Shown: piece by piece, positions 1 to 10,375 of the stretch
Position numbering within the stretch: the stretch's first letter is position 1
Layout of the letters: the number at the start of each line of letters is the position of its first letter
Assembly: GCA_024449915.1 (NCBI GenBank)
Contig: JAMZAV010001054.1
Coordinates: forward strand, 149,912-213,911
Direction of reading: 5' to 3'
Length of the DNA: 64,000 bases
Source of the DNA: Sweltsa coloradensis
Taxonomy: Eukaryota; Arthropoda; Insecta; Plecoptera; Chloroperlidae
The notes under the pieces: generated by a model
Databases searched by the model: none
Told to the model about the DNA's origin: nothing
The model's input: the letters and a program-made list of their open reading frames with translations, nothing else
Program-made: the position numbers and the translations under genes

Positions 1-110
1 ATTTTTTGGGAGGTCATGGTGGCCCCAATAATTTTTCTGTTAATTGCTAAATTCATTTACTAGCCTAGTTTGCCTGAATGAAATATATTTTTTGAGTTTA
101 GCGCTTAAAT
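1..110 (-). repeat. Dispersed repeat copy cut by the window start
   Basis: The first ~110 bases match, in reverse complement, the stretch at about 47,849-47,960. Both include the segment around GGTCATGGTGGCCCCAATAA and a run around AAATATATTT. The second copy extends further, so this one is truncated by the window edge. Family unknown; no coding potential seen. Confidence 0.75.
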
Positions 111-181
111 ACCCTTTTAACACTGCGATTTAGGTGAAATTAGGTTAGGGGGCGAGGGGGGGGGGGCGCATATGTTTTACC

Positions 182-223
<42 letters not shown>

Positions 224-330
224 TAAAACATACGCGCTTTGCCCCCCCCCCCCTCCCCCTAACCTACTTTTTCCCTTGTAACAAAGTTGGTCCATACAGG
301 TACCGTACCAACTGTGAAAGTACCGGGGGG
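105..330. repeat. Foldback element with (TTA)n centre
   Basis: A G-rich left arm (about 140-178, with GGTTAGGGGGCGAGG) is complementary to a C-rich right arm (about 228-268, with CCCCCTAACCTA). Between them is a (TTA)n microsatellite at 183-222. A related hairpin lies at 1057-1235 and a half copy at 53,930-54,075, so this is a small family rather than a chance hairpin. All three end near a TAACACTG or CCATACC...ACCAACTG motif. Confidence 0.7.
183..222. repeat. (TTA)n microsatellite
   Basis: An uninterrupted run of TTA/ATT triplets forming the loop of the foldback element around it. Leucine- or isoleucine-rich reading frames across it are artefacts. Confidence 0.95.
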
Positions 331-1056
331 GTTGCCGAGGTGCGTTGGTGTCTAAATCAAGACCGGCCATCTACGAAGCTGCTTCTATTTTTCAAACGTT
401 GGCATTAGGGAACGCGCTAAAATTGAGCAGGAAATCTGTGCACAGAAGTTTTGCCAAGAAGCAGCAGCGGAGACAGTAGCGCTCCATACGGCATCGTGAC
501 CAAAGCGGGTTGCTAGGTGTGTGCGAGCAGGCCTTGCAGCTTTTTTTGATATTGATGTTAGTAGGTTAGTATTTGCTTCTGTTTAGCAGCTGTAGTCTCT
601 GCTATTTTTTTTTTTGATTGTAGGCCCTACATAGGTAGGCCTAACTTGGTATTTTTTCTTTAGACAAGTGGAAACTTAGTTTGAACCCACTTTTGTATAT
701 GGTATCACTTTCAAAGTATGATTTATTAACCACCAAACTAACAGTTTTAGATCTTTAGGTACCGGTACCGGTAACTCATTGATTTTTTAAAATCCATTCA
801 CAAACAGGGAATTTTGCCTACAGAACTTATTTCTACTGTGCTAGGGCCTAGCCCACCCTTACCCCTAGCCTACCGATTCAGGCCTTTAACATAGGCCTAC
901 ACTAGGCCTAGTTTAAAAGAGGCCTAGATTTGTGTACAAAATCTTATCCAAATTATAGACCCCCACTCCCACTGTTTTACACAAACCTCGTAGCCCATTA
1001 GTGGCCTACCCTACCCCAAAGAAATCGGCACTTCTTCGGTTGGGCGGAGTCAACTT

Positions 1057-1235
1057 TTTTAACACTGCGATTTTTGGGAAAAAGCATAGGCTACCGTAGG
1101 GCTAGGCCTAGGTTGGGGGGGGGGGACGAAGCGCGTTTGTTTAATAATAATAGGTAATAAACGATGATAATATTGAAAACATAAGCGCTTTGCACACACC
1201 CCCCTTCCCCTAACCTATGCTTTTCCCACTTGGCA
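1057..1235. repeat. Foldback element, second copy
   Basis: The left arm contains AACACTGCGATTTTTGGGAA and a G run. The right arm is CCCCCTTCCCCTAACCTATG followed by CTTTTCCCA. Sequence and layout parallel the element at 105-330, but the triplet run in the centre is short and interrupted. Confidence 0.65.
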
Positions 1236-1301
1236 CCCCCCAACCAAAGAAGTACAAAAAAAATCAACAAAACTTAATGTCTTTAAAAATGGTTTAATCA
1301 T

Positions 1302-2049
1302 ATGGCCCATTTACATTTCGGCGATCCTGCGAAGCGAACGGGCTAAGTTAGCTTATCGACCGTTTACACCACTGCAACGTTGTTTGGCGACGCGAGGTCT
1401 GACAATAACGATTTTATATATTTTTTAATGATGCCCTCTATATCGCTCGTGCAAAGCATTGTGGGAGAAAGGGCATTTACACGCTAAATGCCATATGTTC
1501 GGGTGTGTGGCATACTTCGTTTCCAACACAGTCTGTGCAGACCGCCATGCGCCCAAGCATATGGCTTTTGGCGTGTAAATGCCCTTACTACTGTTGTTTG
1601 CAAGCGGAGACGCGCCCTGCCGCAGTTTTCTGTAAATGCCTTTTCCTGTAATTGGGTTTGCAAGACCCATGCACCATAATTAGGTAGCTAATGTCTTTAC
1701 GCATTTGAAGCATTTTTACGCACCCCTATTTTTGTAAAAGAGATCAGCAGCATTCCAGATGCTAACCTCATTTTCCATATAAGCCGTAAATCAAACTCGG
1801 ACTCCAGATTATCATCCATGTTTCTTTGAGTAAATCCACTGCAATTTGTCTAACTACCGTACCGGTACCAGAAAGTATGATCCAACAATCCAAAGGGGAG
1901 GTGCCAACTATTTCCTTCGCAAGAATCGAACATTATTAAACCAGATTCAATTACGGGCGAAGGTCTTGCGTCTCGCAAGTTTGCATGAAACTCTGCATCT
2001 GATATTGGTCAACGCGCCTTCGCATCTCGCCAAAGTGTAAACGGGCCAT
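1302..2049. mobile_element. Non-autonomous TIR element of about 750 bp
   Basis: The left end (ATGGCCCATTTACATTTCGG, 1302 on) is an imperfect inverted copy of the right end (2013-2049; reverse complement ATGGCCCGTTTACACTTTGG). About 35 bp match with a few substitutions. No clear target-site duplication was found, so superfamily is open. There is no transposase frame. A shorter hairpin (1469-1586) sits inside. Confidence 0.6.
1469..1586. mobile_element. Short hairpin MITE nested in the 1302-2049 element
   Basis: 29-bp terminal inverted repeats: AAGGGCATTTACACGCTAAA onward at 1469-1497, against its complement at 1558-1586, with two or three mismatches. The loop is about 60 bp. No target duplication was identified. 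Confidence 0.6.
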
Positions 2050-3115
2050 TACGCGCAAAGCGCGGTGGCTCTACATTTGTTATTAAAATTCAAGATAGTT
2101 AATAAAAGCACCGTGCTATGCCTGACACCCTAACCTTTTTTCTGATAGATTTTGGCAAAAGACGTTCTCCTGGACAATAATTACCGGACATTTTTGTAAG
2201 AGCGCCACGGCAACAAGGTAGGCTAAAAGACAAGATGAGAGGTATCCGGTTGAAAATGAAAGATCTTCCTAGGTACCGCACTTTAGGACCTTGAGATTTT
2301 TTGTATGAGCTCACCTGCAACAGGGTGGTTGAAGATGCCACAGAGTGAGAAATTCAAGATGGCGATTGGCGACCCATGAAGCGGTTGGCCTACTGGTACC
2401 TGAACCTACCTTAGAACAATTAAGTTTAATGAGCTTGGTCCAACTTTTTTTTAAATGTTAATCTCTCTCCCATCCACTATCACCTCCTCTCCTCTCTCCT
2501 CAACATCTAACTGCTGGCTTACTTGGTCTTGCCATCTAGGGCCTAGAGCAGCCTTTCCATTCAATTCTCCTCTCAGTCTTAACCTCTAATAGGGAACCTA
2601 AGTTTTGAAGGCGGGAAGGAAATTGGTTCTCTCTGGTCTCAGCGCCCATAAGAATTAGCATGGTACAAAAATGTAACTCGCCGTATCTTTTGACTCGCGC
2701 AAAGAAATCTAACCATAACATCACAAGATGCATAATTTTGGAAGAAGATGATGGCATTCTACTTTGCTCGATGACGCTTCCTAAAATTTCAAACATTATG
2801 AGTTAAATGGAACCATGTTGCGCGCTGTCGCAAATGTACTTGACTAAGCGGCAAACCTAAAGGACGCAGCACGTTGTGTGCAGCTGTGGCATCCTCACAT
2901 ACCACGCGCCTGTCCTGGTTGCTAAATGTACTTCGCATTCAAGATTTTGTTTGCACTTAAGGATATTTATTAGTAATGTATAATCTAGTACAACCCAGTG
3001 ACCTCACAGTAGCCCCAAAGCAAGTCGGTACCAATGTTATGCTGATGCACAACAAAATGTTTTTACGTGCTTTTATGAGCAGTTTGAAGGTTTGGCAACA
3101 GTGTAAATGTAGAGT
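2050..3115. other. No recognisable feature
   Basis: AT-rich non-coding sequence with a few short open frames of no recognisable content. No exon with CHMP4 N-terminal coding was found here. Confidence 0.5.
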
Positions 3116-3116
3116 T

Positions 3117-3230
3117 CACGTCTCATCTATGTAATTAGATTTATTTAGTGTCCTCCTTTGTAAATCATTTTTTATAACTGATAGGATAGACGTTAAATAA
3201 ATAATAAAAATAAATAATAATAAACTTCAA
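3117..3230 (+). repeat. Retroposon 3' tail with (ATAA)n-like end
   Basis: GATTTATTTAGTGTCCTCCT...GGATAGACGTTAAATAAATA closely matches 63,256-63,345. The shared block ends in GATAGACGTT(A/T)AATAAA plus an A/T-rich simple tail, as expected of the 3' end of a LINE or SINE. No body or reading frame is visible. Confidence 0.6.
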
Positions 3231-3630
3231 CTCAAAACAAATGTCATTAATATTTGTGATAGAGCAGAGTTATGTATATCCACGCAAAGAGGAAAGATTA
3301 TAGTTTCTTACAGTATGAATATGATTCCGGTCCGTGGTCAGGTTCTCGCGCTATCGCTTACGAAACATTTAGCACGGGCTAATCGCCTATACCACGCTGA
3401 CCGGAGAGAACCGGACAACGCCCACTTAGGTTCCCTATAGACTACAGCTGTCTTGGGATTCTATTCCTCTCTTACTCTCATGTGTCCATACTTGCCATAG
3501 GCATTCCTATAATGTGCCAAGATCATTTAAAAAAAACTTGCTGAGGTCTTGGCAAGAATTGAATGCTAGATCTTGCAAGGTACCATTATGATTTCAAAAG
3601 GTTTTCTGACATAATATTTCTGTTCTTTAG

Positions 3631-3808
3631 CGGCCATCCAAGCTTTAAAGCGAAAGAAGCGTTATGAAAAACAGCTGCAACAAATAGATGGCACACTATC
3701 AACTATTGAAATGCAAAGAGAGGCATTAGAAGGAGCTAATACAAATACTGCTGTATTGACAACAATGAAGAATGCTGCAGATGCCTTGAAAGCAGCTCAT
3801 AAACACAT
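3631..3808 (+). CDS. CHMP4: CHMP4 (ESCRT-III subunit), internal exon with SNF7 core helices
   Basis: Encodes 58 complete codons, beginning after a split codon with AIQALKRKKRYEKQLQQ and ending KAAHKHM (the M codon is split across the intron). This is the conserved basic helix and hairpin of CHMP4/SNF7 proteins, including IDGTLSTIEMQREALEGANT. CHMP4 subunits polymerise on membranes as the main filament of ESCRT-III. They drive vesicle budding into endosomes, cytokinetic abscission and membrane repair, and they bind ALIX and VPS4. The acceptor is TTCTTTAG|CG and the donor AT|GTAAGT; both are consensus. The exon starts at codon position 2, so an upstream exon must supply about 65-70 N-terminal residues. 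None was seen in 1-3630. Paralogue (4A/B/C) cannot be assigned in an invertebrate. Confidence 0.95.
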
Positions 3809-5479
3809 GTAAGTCAATAATTTTTCTTTAGCTATTATTATCATCGCCATCAATTTCAATCTTTTATAAACTTAAAAAAAAAACAATATAGTCCTAGGTC
3901 TAATCATTAAACACACCATAAACTCATTTCATTACATTAACTTTCAATATCACAGGCTTCGCAATATGACGTATCCGGTTGAAGCGCCCTACTTTCTTAC
4001 GTCGTCATCGTCGACTGGTATTCACATTTCAGGGGGAAAATAAGTAGTACCCCCCTGTGCGATGCAATTTAGAGTGTGATGCCAATTATCAATATTCGGA
4101 TTTAAAAGCAAAGTGGCTGACATCTGGTGAGCGAAGCGCGAACCCGCCGGAGTAGCATTGCGTTGAGATATGGCCGCTTATAAGTATGTTTTCCTATGGC
4201 ACTTGCAATGGATCATGACTGAAATAAACACTCAATAAAGACAAAACCACACCACCTATTTATGAAATTGAGTTTGTAAGTCTAGTGGAATATTTGTAGC
4301 CACATCGTATACAGCCTAGATAGAAAAATGTTAATGAAAATAAGCGTGAAAGTTGAACTTAGGTGACGATAACATTTGAAGTAACCCTGAGTAGGGTAGG
4401 ATGTTTTCGTCAGTTTAATCGGGGGGAAAATATTGTAGGGGACGTTTAAATAGTGTAAGATTATATTAAAACTATCTATGAATGAAATAAAATTGCAAGA
4501 TTGTTAAAAACATGCGATGATCAAGCATCAGCTTGTCATAAGGTCGTTCATTTCTAGGCCTAAAACTGGGCGCGCACACACACACCATATCAATCATTTG
4601 TTTGATATTTTCGAGCCTGCTTGGCAACTTATTTAATATAAACTAACGCTGGTCAATACTAATAATATAACGCCCATGGAGAAATAATTCTGGTAATAAT
4701 AATTTATAGCACGAAATTGTTTCCCGGACAGATCTAGGCGTTCCGTAGGGGGGCCTAGGCCCTAGCTGCGAGTTTCCGAGTTTAGCACCACCAACGACGT
4801 ACGTTAGGTTACGGGAAACAGCTTTTTCCGAAAACATGGGTTAACAAATGGCTGTAGGTCTAGTCTTTTAGAAATTACACGGATGCAAGTAAAATAATTT
4901 CCTATAATTTTGCCCGGAACTATCTGGTTTTGTAGGAAATCAAATCGGGACCGATCGGAAAAAGTAGGCCTAAATTGACTCTTCGGAAAAGGGAATTAAA
5001 TATATTTCAATGAGTTGCAGGATGATTCTGAACATGACAACAGGCTAACTAATGTCATAACATTAATTTACAACAAAATCACATATCACAACATTCACCA
5101 ACGATTGATTATTGAGCATTCAAATCGTCAGTTTATACACTGCTGCTTAGGGAAGGACTACTTCTAATGCTACTCCGGCCGGCCATGATGCACGTTACGC
5201 CCACCGACAGTGCTGCCCCTGGATTTCACTTTAAACGCGTATTACTGGTAGGTTCACTTTCCTACTATCGTTAGGTTAGGTAGCCTAGGCCTACCGCCTA
5301 CCTAATTTTCATGTTGTTTTTGTGAAATTCATGTTAACATTGTAGAGGGCCTCCTATGTGGGGCCTACACAGTATATTGGCCTAGACCCACTGTAAACCG
5401 GTAGAGAATAATCTTGCCAACTCAGCAAACAATTTTGAATCAATTTGTCCTTTCAGTAGGGCTAGGTATTAGGCCTAAA

Positions 5480-5555
5480 TAAATAAAAATTGTATAAATA
5501 GAGTCTACCCACTCAGTCATAACTGATTTTCAGTGTTGAACATTAAACCATAGCA
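5480..5555 (-). repeat. Retroposon 3' fragment, CTACCCACTCAG family
   Basis: AAATAAATAAAAATTGTATA then GAGTCTACCCACTCAGTCAT and AACTGATTTTCAGTG. The same block is found at 45,566-45,660 and 59,329-59,455. The simple A/T repeat lies on the low-coordinate side, so the retroposon is read on the minus strand. Confidence 0.65.
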
Positions 5556-5927
5556 TTGAATTGAAACATTAATAATTAGAGGCACAGGTAGACACCTACG
5601 TGTAAATAGCGTTTTGTGAAAGATGCTACAAAGCGCTATTTTCACTTAAAAATAAGGTTTTCCAGACACATTTTATTTATTTACCATAGTTGGTACCTAG
5701 ATCTATAATTTGTTTATAAATTATACCCATTTTTATTTGACAGTCGATATTAATTCGACCTTATAGATGAGCAAAATGTTATAAAATGACACTTCAAAAT
5801 GCTATAAAAACGTACCTCTATTAATAATCATTAATCAATGCCTAAATCTAAGTTATAGGCCTACCCTGAAGTTGGGTAATTTTGGTTCAAAGTTTGTATG
5901 AGACAATAGTATAATATAGGCCTAGGC

Positions 5928-6444
5928 CAGGGTTGCCACCAAGAAAAATAAAAATCCTGTTTGAGCACATCAAAAATCCTTAGAAATCCTTTCAATGCCT
6001 AAATGTACCAATTTCAATATGATTTCGATATATCATAATGTAATTGTTGTAGGCCTAAAAAAAATTGAAAATATAATTTTTTTAAGAGTAGGCCTAGGTC
6101 TATTTTTTATTATTTGAAGCCAAATAGGGTTGATAAGGTATCACCATAAATGCATTTTTAACGATTTTTACGACCTCATAACCACGTTTTATGACCCAGC
6201 ACCTCCACCATATTATGCACCAGGGCTCCAGGTTATTTTAATTTAGACTACCTACCCGGCACCTCCACCAAAATTCCAAAATTTTGCATTTTTTGTGTAA
6301 ATTTTGATATTTATACATCGAAAATATTCCCATTTATCGATATCGCATTGAAATATAGATTTTTTTGACCCCCTAGTTCAAAACGGCGTTAAAAAAACCA
6401 TGCACCCTCAAAATCCGATAAAATCCGTAAAAACGGCAACCCTG
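5928..6444. mobile_element. hAT-like non-autonomous element (517 bp)
   Basis: Termini CAGGGTTGCCACC and (reverse complement) CAGGGTTGCCGTT, flanked by a perfect 8-bp duplication GCCTAGGC (5920-5927 and 6445-6452). An 8-bp duplication with CAGGG/TAGGG ends is the hAT signature. The interior is AT-rich without an open frame. The right end shares the ATCCGTAAAAACGGC motif with the elements at 8478 and 11,776. Confidence 0.85.
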
Positions 6445-6499
6445 GCCTAGGCCTATAATGTATTTTTGTGTACATGCCTAACTTATTCTGTGTTTGCAG

Positions 6500-6614
6500 G
6501 GACGTCGACCAGGTTCATGATATGATGGACGATATAGCCGAACAACAAGATGTAGCCAAGGAGATTTCAGAGGCCATTTCAAATCCAGTTGCTTTTGGTC
6601 AGGATGTTGATGAG
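6500..6614 (+). CDS. CHMP4: CHMP4, internal exon with the helix 3-4 region
   Basis: Completes a split Met codon, then encodes 38 residues: DVDQVHDMMDDIAEQQDVAK, then EISEAISNPVAFGQDVDE. This is the D-x-V-(D/H)-x-(M/L)-M-x-D-I-(A/D)-(E/D)-Q segment typical of CHMP4. It lies in the helix that helps switch the subunit between its closed cytosolic and open polymerising forms. Acceptor TTTGCAG|G and donor GAG|GTAGGC are good. The exon ends in phase 0 and joins cleanly to the exon at 8066. Confidence 0.95.
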
Positions 6615-8065
6615 GTAGGCAGTGTGAACTTTCAGATGTACTGAATATATTTAGAAATGTTCATCTAGGTTAACTGTAACTGTTAGGTAGGTCATAATGT
6701 GCCACACTACAGTAGCCACCCCACATCCCCATTCCCCACTGAAGCTAGAGTGGTGCATTAGAACCCAATGTTTAAGGGGGCCTAAGGGCCGCTCTACAAT
6801 AGCCCGTCAATAGCTTCCCATTGCCGTTATTGTTGCCGGGCTATGTTAAACATAGAAAATATTCCCATTACCGTTGCAGGGCCTCATTCCCGGGTTGTAG
6901 TAAAGCATCTTTTAAGGTGAACCCCCCCACCAATATTAAAGTTTAAAACCACACTAAATTACAGCTTTTTAGTGATATCTTGAGAACGGTGCAAAATATC
7001 ACAATTAATTTCAGAAAAATGTACCTAATTTTGTAAGAATGATACCTGCCTCCTAGGCCTAATGCAAGAAAAAATATTCAAATTTAATTATTGGTGGGCC
7101 TAGGCCCTTCCTACTTTTTGTATTTTGAATACGCCCGCCTTGCCAACCATTTTCGGGAGTTATTACCTTCTTTTACATCGGCGGACTAAAATCGCATTTC
7201 CTTCCTTACTTACTAATCATTAGTCCTGATCGGAATAAAATGCTCATACACTTGTAATAGAATATTATTTTCGCCAACTTGTCCAACAACGTTTTACCTG
7301 TCATTTTTGAGGTTATCACCACCCCCGCGCACGTCAACATCACAGTCACTTCACTACACCAAGGTTAAATTCGTTTTCACGACTTGTCATCCACGAAAAT
7401 CTCGGCTAAAACTTCACTTTCATTTAGTTGCGTACAGCTAGATTTCTTTCAATTCACTTTTCACCGTCAACACTCAATTTGTGAACAACAACAACAACAA
7501 CAACAATAACAACCATGTTTACTCAGCACCTGTACAAACTAATGGTTAAAATTTTGATTCTTAAAAAGTGTGCTGCTACCTAGCAGGGTTTTGTACAACT
7601 AGAAGTTACATCCCAATCAGCCGGAGCAGCAGCAATCTGTATTGCCGACGGCGTGAATACGTGTGTATAGACTTAGTCGACAACCTTAGCAGCAATCTTT
7701 AGAGGGTCATAGCATCTGCTTTCTTTGGTTAGAGCTAGTATACTACTATCACTACTAGTTCTAGCAGCAACCTCTAGATAGTCAGACTGGCGCGTGCACT
7801 TTACGAATACGCCTATAGACGTATTCGACGTGGAATGTGTTAATCTTAAGTGCATTAGGCCTCATTAATAATAATATCATGAAGTTGTGGTAAAATCAAA
7901 TCTGTATTTTTCTTCTTAAATAAATAGCCTCTTTTTATTTGTAGGCCTATTCTATGCTCTTCAATATTGAAGGCTGAGATGTGGGTCAAGGTGTTTTTAC
8001 TATAGGCCTCCGCCTACCCAAGAAGGCTTGTAGTAAGGTACTCACTGTGTTGTTATTTGTTCTAG
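6615..8065 (+). other. CHMP4 intron (phase 0)
   Basis: 1.45 kb. Contains a short tail fragment of the GCTAGAGTGGTGCATTA retroposon family near 6736-6765 and a (CAA)n run at about 7486-7514. Nothing else recognised. Confidence 0.85.
7486..7514. repeat. (CAA)n microsatellite
   Basis: About nine CAA triplets with one interruption, inside a CHMP4 intron. Confidence 0.9.
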
Positions 8066-8201
8066 GATGAGCTGGAGCGTGAACTTGAAGAACTTGAACA
8101 AGAAGAACTTGACAAAGAGCTGCTTGGAGTCAAGGGTCCAGTGGCGGACGAACTACCGGATACACCTACGTCTGAACTTGCCAAGGCTAAAGTAAAGCCA
8201 A
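8066..8201 (+). CDS. CHMP4: CHMP4, exon with acidic helix and linker
   Basis: 45 codons plus one base. Begins DELERELEELEQEELDKELL, the highly acidic Glu/Leu-rich stretch near the CHMP4 C-terminus that folds back on the core in the inactive state. It is followed by a Pro/Thr linker (GPVADELPDTPTS) and a Lys-rich end (KAKVKP). Acceptor TTCTAG|G, donor CCAA|GTAAGT. The exon ends in phase 1, which matches the last exon at 24,953 and also an exon-like block only 172 bp downstream (8374). Confidence 0.95.
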
Positions 8202-8373
8202 GTAAGTGTTAAACCTACCTACTAAAACTAGAGAATTTAGTGCCTGGTAGGCCTAATACGCAAATTATAGGAAGGTTATAAATTAAAATTTAGAAAAAAT
8301 TTAAGTAGGTAGGCCTATGTAGGCCACATTTGAAAGGTTAACAATTTTCTTTTACAATTATTGTTATATTTAG

Positions 8374-9499
8374 TCCACTGCAATATCTCATATCTCCTTT
8401 TATCTGGACAAATACAGCAATTTATTCCCTTTGGAAGCAAACTGACATTTCAACGCTGCCATGCCATGACACTAGACCAGGGCTGCCACTGATATTTTTT
8501 TCAAATCCTGTATGAGGACGTTAAATATCCGCAAATATCTGTGAAAAGTCTAAAAACGTTGATTTCATTGATCAAACTATGAGAATGGATAAATGTGATG
8601 TTTATATTTGTTACCATCATAACCTAAAAGTTGCCAAGGGCCTAGGCCTATGCACAGGCAAGAAGAAAGGAACCAGAAACGCCCGTGGTTGCTTTTATTA
8701 AGATTGCATAAAAGTTTAAAATGTCATTTATTTACAGAAAATCCATTTTAAACATTAAAATAATATTTTCTGACCTGGTTAAAAATTCTAGGCCTAGGGC
8801 TAGGCCTAGATAGGCCCTATGAATGTTGCATCACAATTTTAACCTAGGCCTAGCCTAGGCCCATGCGTTGTGTTCTATCATAACATTGCAAAACTTGATA
8901 ATAACATTTTAATCATATACTTATTCTACTTTTCACTTTTAATATCACATAATCCAAACTTTATAAACAAAAACGAAAGAAACAATTTTGTAGGCTCTTG
9001 CTGTTCACTTAACTTGCATCCTCTCCAAAAGCAACTGTGCTTGGCTGTTTTCTCCAAATGGAAGCAGTAGGGATTGGATACAAAAAGGCAGTTCCTACTA
9101 CATCTGGGACATGGCTCCGCCCATGCTCCGCCCCCTATCGAAAGTCGAATCGATTATCGCCCGCCTTCAATGTTTACAATCGAAATTAGCCCGCGCAGAT
9201 TCAAATATACGAAAATAGCATAGAAAAACGTAATTAACAAAATATCCGTAAATAAGACTAAAAATCCGTTTATCCGTTTTGCACCCTTAATATCCGTAAA
9301 AACGGATAAAATCCGTTAAAACGGCAGCCCTGCACTAGACGATTTACTGGCGATACTGAGCGAAAAATCTCCAGTTACTGAAGCTCTGGGCCAGCAATTT
9401 ATGGAATGTGCAGCACAAATGCTGACAGCAGTTAACGGAATGGATGCAGTAAGCTGTTTACTGGTTCAGTACGTCCAGCAAATTAACGGAATGCAATAA
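8374..9499 (+). pseudogene. Possible alternative last exon of CHMP4, split by a hAT element (copy 1)
   Basis: A polypyrimidine tract and acceptor (TTATATTTAG at 8364-8373) precede sequence that stays open in phase 1, the phase left by the exon ending at 8201. The open part is 8374-8477. Removing the hAT element and one copy of its 8-bp duplication joins it in frame to 9341-9499: 34 codons (from CACTGCAATATC) plus 52 codons and TAA. The stop overlaps an AATAAA poly(A) signal at 9495-9500. Downstream residues include MTLDDLLAILSEKSP. I do not recognise the product. The second copy (10,276-12,777) is also open but differs by small indels after SEKSPVTE, so the true C-terminus is uncertain. It could equally be an old unrelated exon or a chance frame. 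Confidence 0.4.
8478..9332. mobile_element. hAT-like non-autonomous element (855 bp), copy 1
   Basis: Ends CAGGGCTGCCACT and (reverse complement) CAGGGCTGCCGTTTTA, with a perfect 8-bp duplication CACTAGAC at 8470-8477 and 9333-9340. The interior is non-coding. The same insertion at the same site is seen at 11,776-12,622, so both copies descend from one event. Confidence 0.85.
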
Positions 9500-9503
9500 A
9501 AAT

Positions 9504-9960
9504 TAGGGTTGCCGTTTGATAATCAATATATCGATCGATACGATTATTCCCGAAACGATCGTAATCGATTCAGTCTTCAGAATCGATTATCGATATTTCG
9601 ATAATCGAATAGCTCGCCCGCCCAAATTTTGTAATTTACCACCGCTCTGCAGACTTCATAAATAGGGACCAGTCAAAACATTAAACGCTTTATTCCGTGA
9701 AAAATACGTCCACTGCGAGATCCACAACACTCGTAGCGTGAAGTACGAAACGCCTGCACTGTGCATATAGGCCACCAGCATGACGCGTTTGTGTTTTCAG
9801 GCCGGCTCGGCTCGGGCGGCAGGCGACTGCATTCCGAGCGATCAGGCGCTGATTGCACACCTTGACGCGCAGGCCAGCGGCAACAATTTTTATCGGTGCC
9901 CTTCCCCCCCCTAATGTAGGTTTTCTTTTTCTAGTGAGATAAAATTTTTTTTTATCTTCT
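9504..9960. mobile_element. hAT-like element, left part only, running into low-quality sequence
   Basis: Starts TAGGGTTGCCGTTTGATAAT after ATAAAAAT (9496-9503), exactly as the complete copy at 12,795-13,807. Similarity weakens from about 9860, and the right end is missing. Confidence 0.7.
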
Positions 9961-10165
9961 TCCCCCCCAATATTCGTTTCCCAAAATAATTTAAACTATT
10001 ATCTCGGTTTTTTTTGGAGGGGGGTTTTTTGTTTTTTAAAGAAAAAATTAAAAAGGGGGAAAGAAATTAAAGGGAAAACCCGAAGCGACCTTAAAAAAAA
10101 AAACCTTTAAACGCGGTTTTCCACTTGGCGTGTCCGGCCCAAGATGAACTATATAAGTTATGGCT
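9880..10165. other. Homopolymer-ridden, probably low-quality sequence
   Basis: Long runs of C, T, A and G. The first ~100 bases can be followed as a corrupted version of about 13,165-13,320: the order of blocks such as TTTTCTT, TAGTG, ATAA, TTATCTT and CCAATATT is kept but bases are swallowed into homopolymers. It sits exactly at the junction between two copies of one locus. Confidence 0.65.
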
Positions 10166-10375
10166 AAGAAATATAGGATTATAAATTAAAATTTAGAAAA
10201 ATTTAAGTAGGTAGGCCTATGTAGGCCACATTTGAAAGGTTAACAATTTTCTTTTACAATTATTGTTATATTTAGTCCACTGCAATATCTCATATCTCCT
10301 TTTATCTGGACAAATACAGCAATTTATTCCCTTTGGAAGCAAACTGACATTTCAACGCTGCCATGCCATGACACT

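Larger units (their letters stand above)
3809..6499 (+). other. CHMP4 intron (first visible)
   Basis: A 2.69-kb intron with GT...AG borders and phase 2. It carries a retroposon fragment (5480-5555) and a hAT-like element (5928-6444). The rest is AT-rich with many TAGGCCTA-type motifs. The minus-strand frame at 4643-4837 has no recognisable content. Confidence 0.85.

Noticed and set aside
1..3630. First coding exon of CHMP4
   Set aside because: No frame resembling the CHMP4 N-terminus with a donor of the right phase was found; it is probably upstream of the window.
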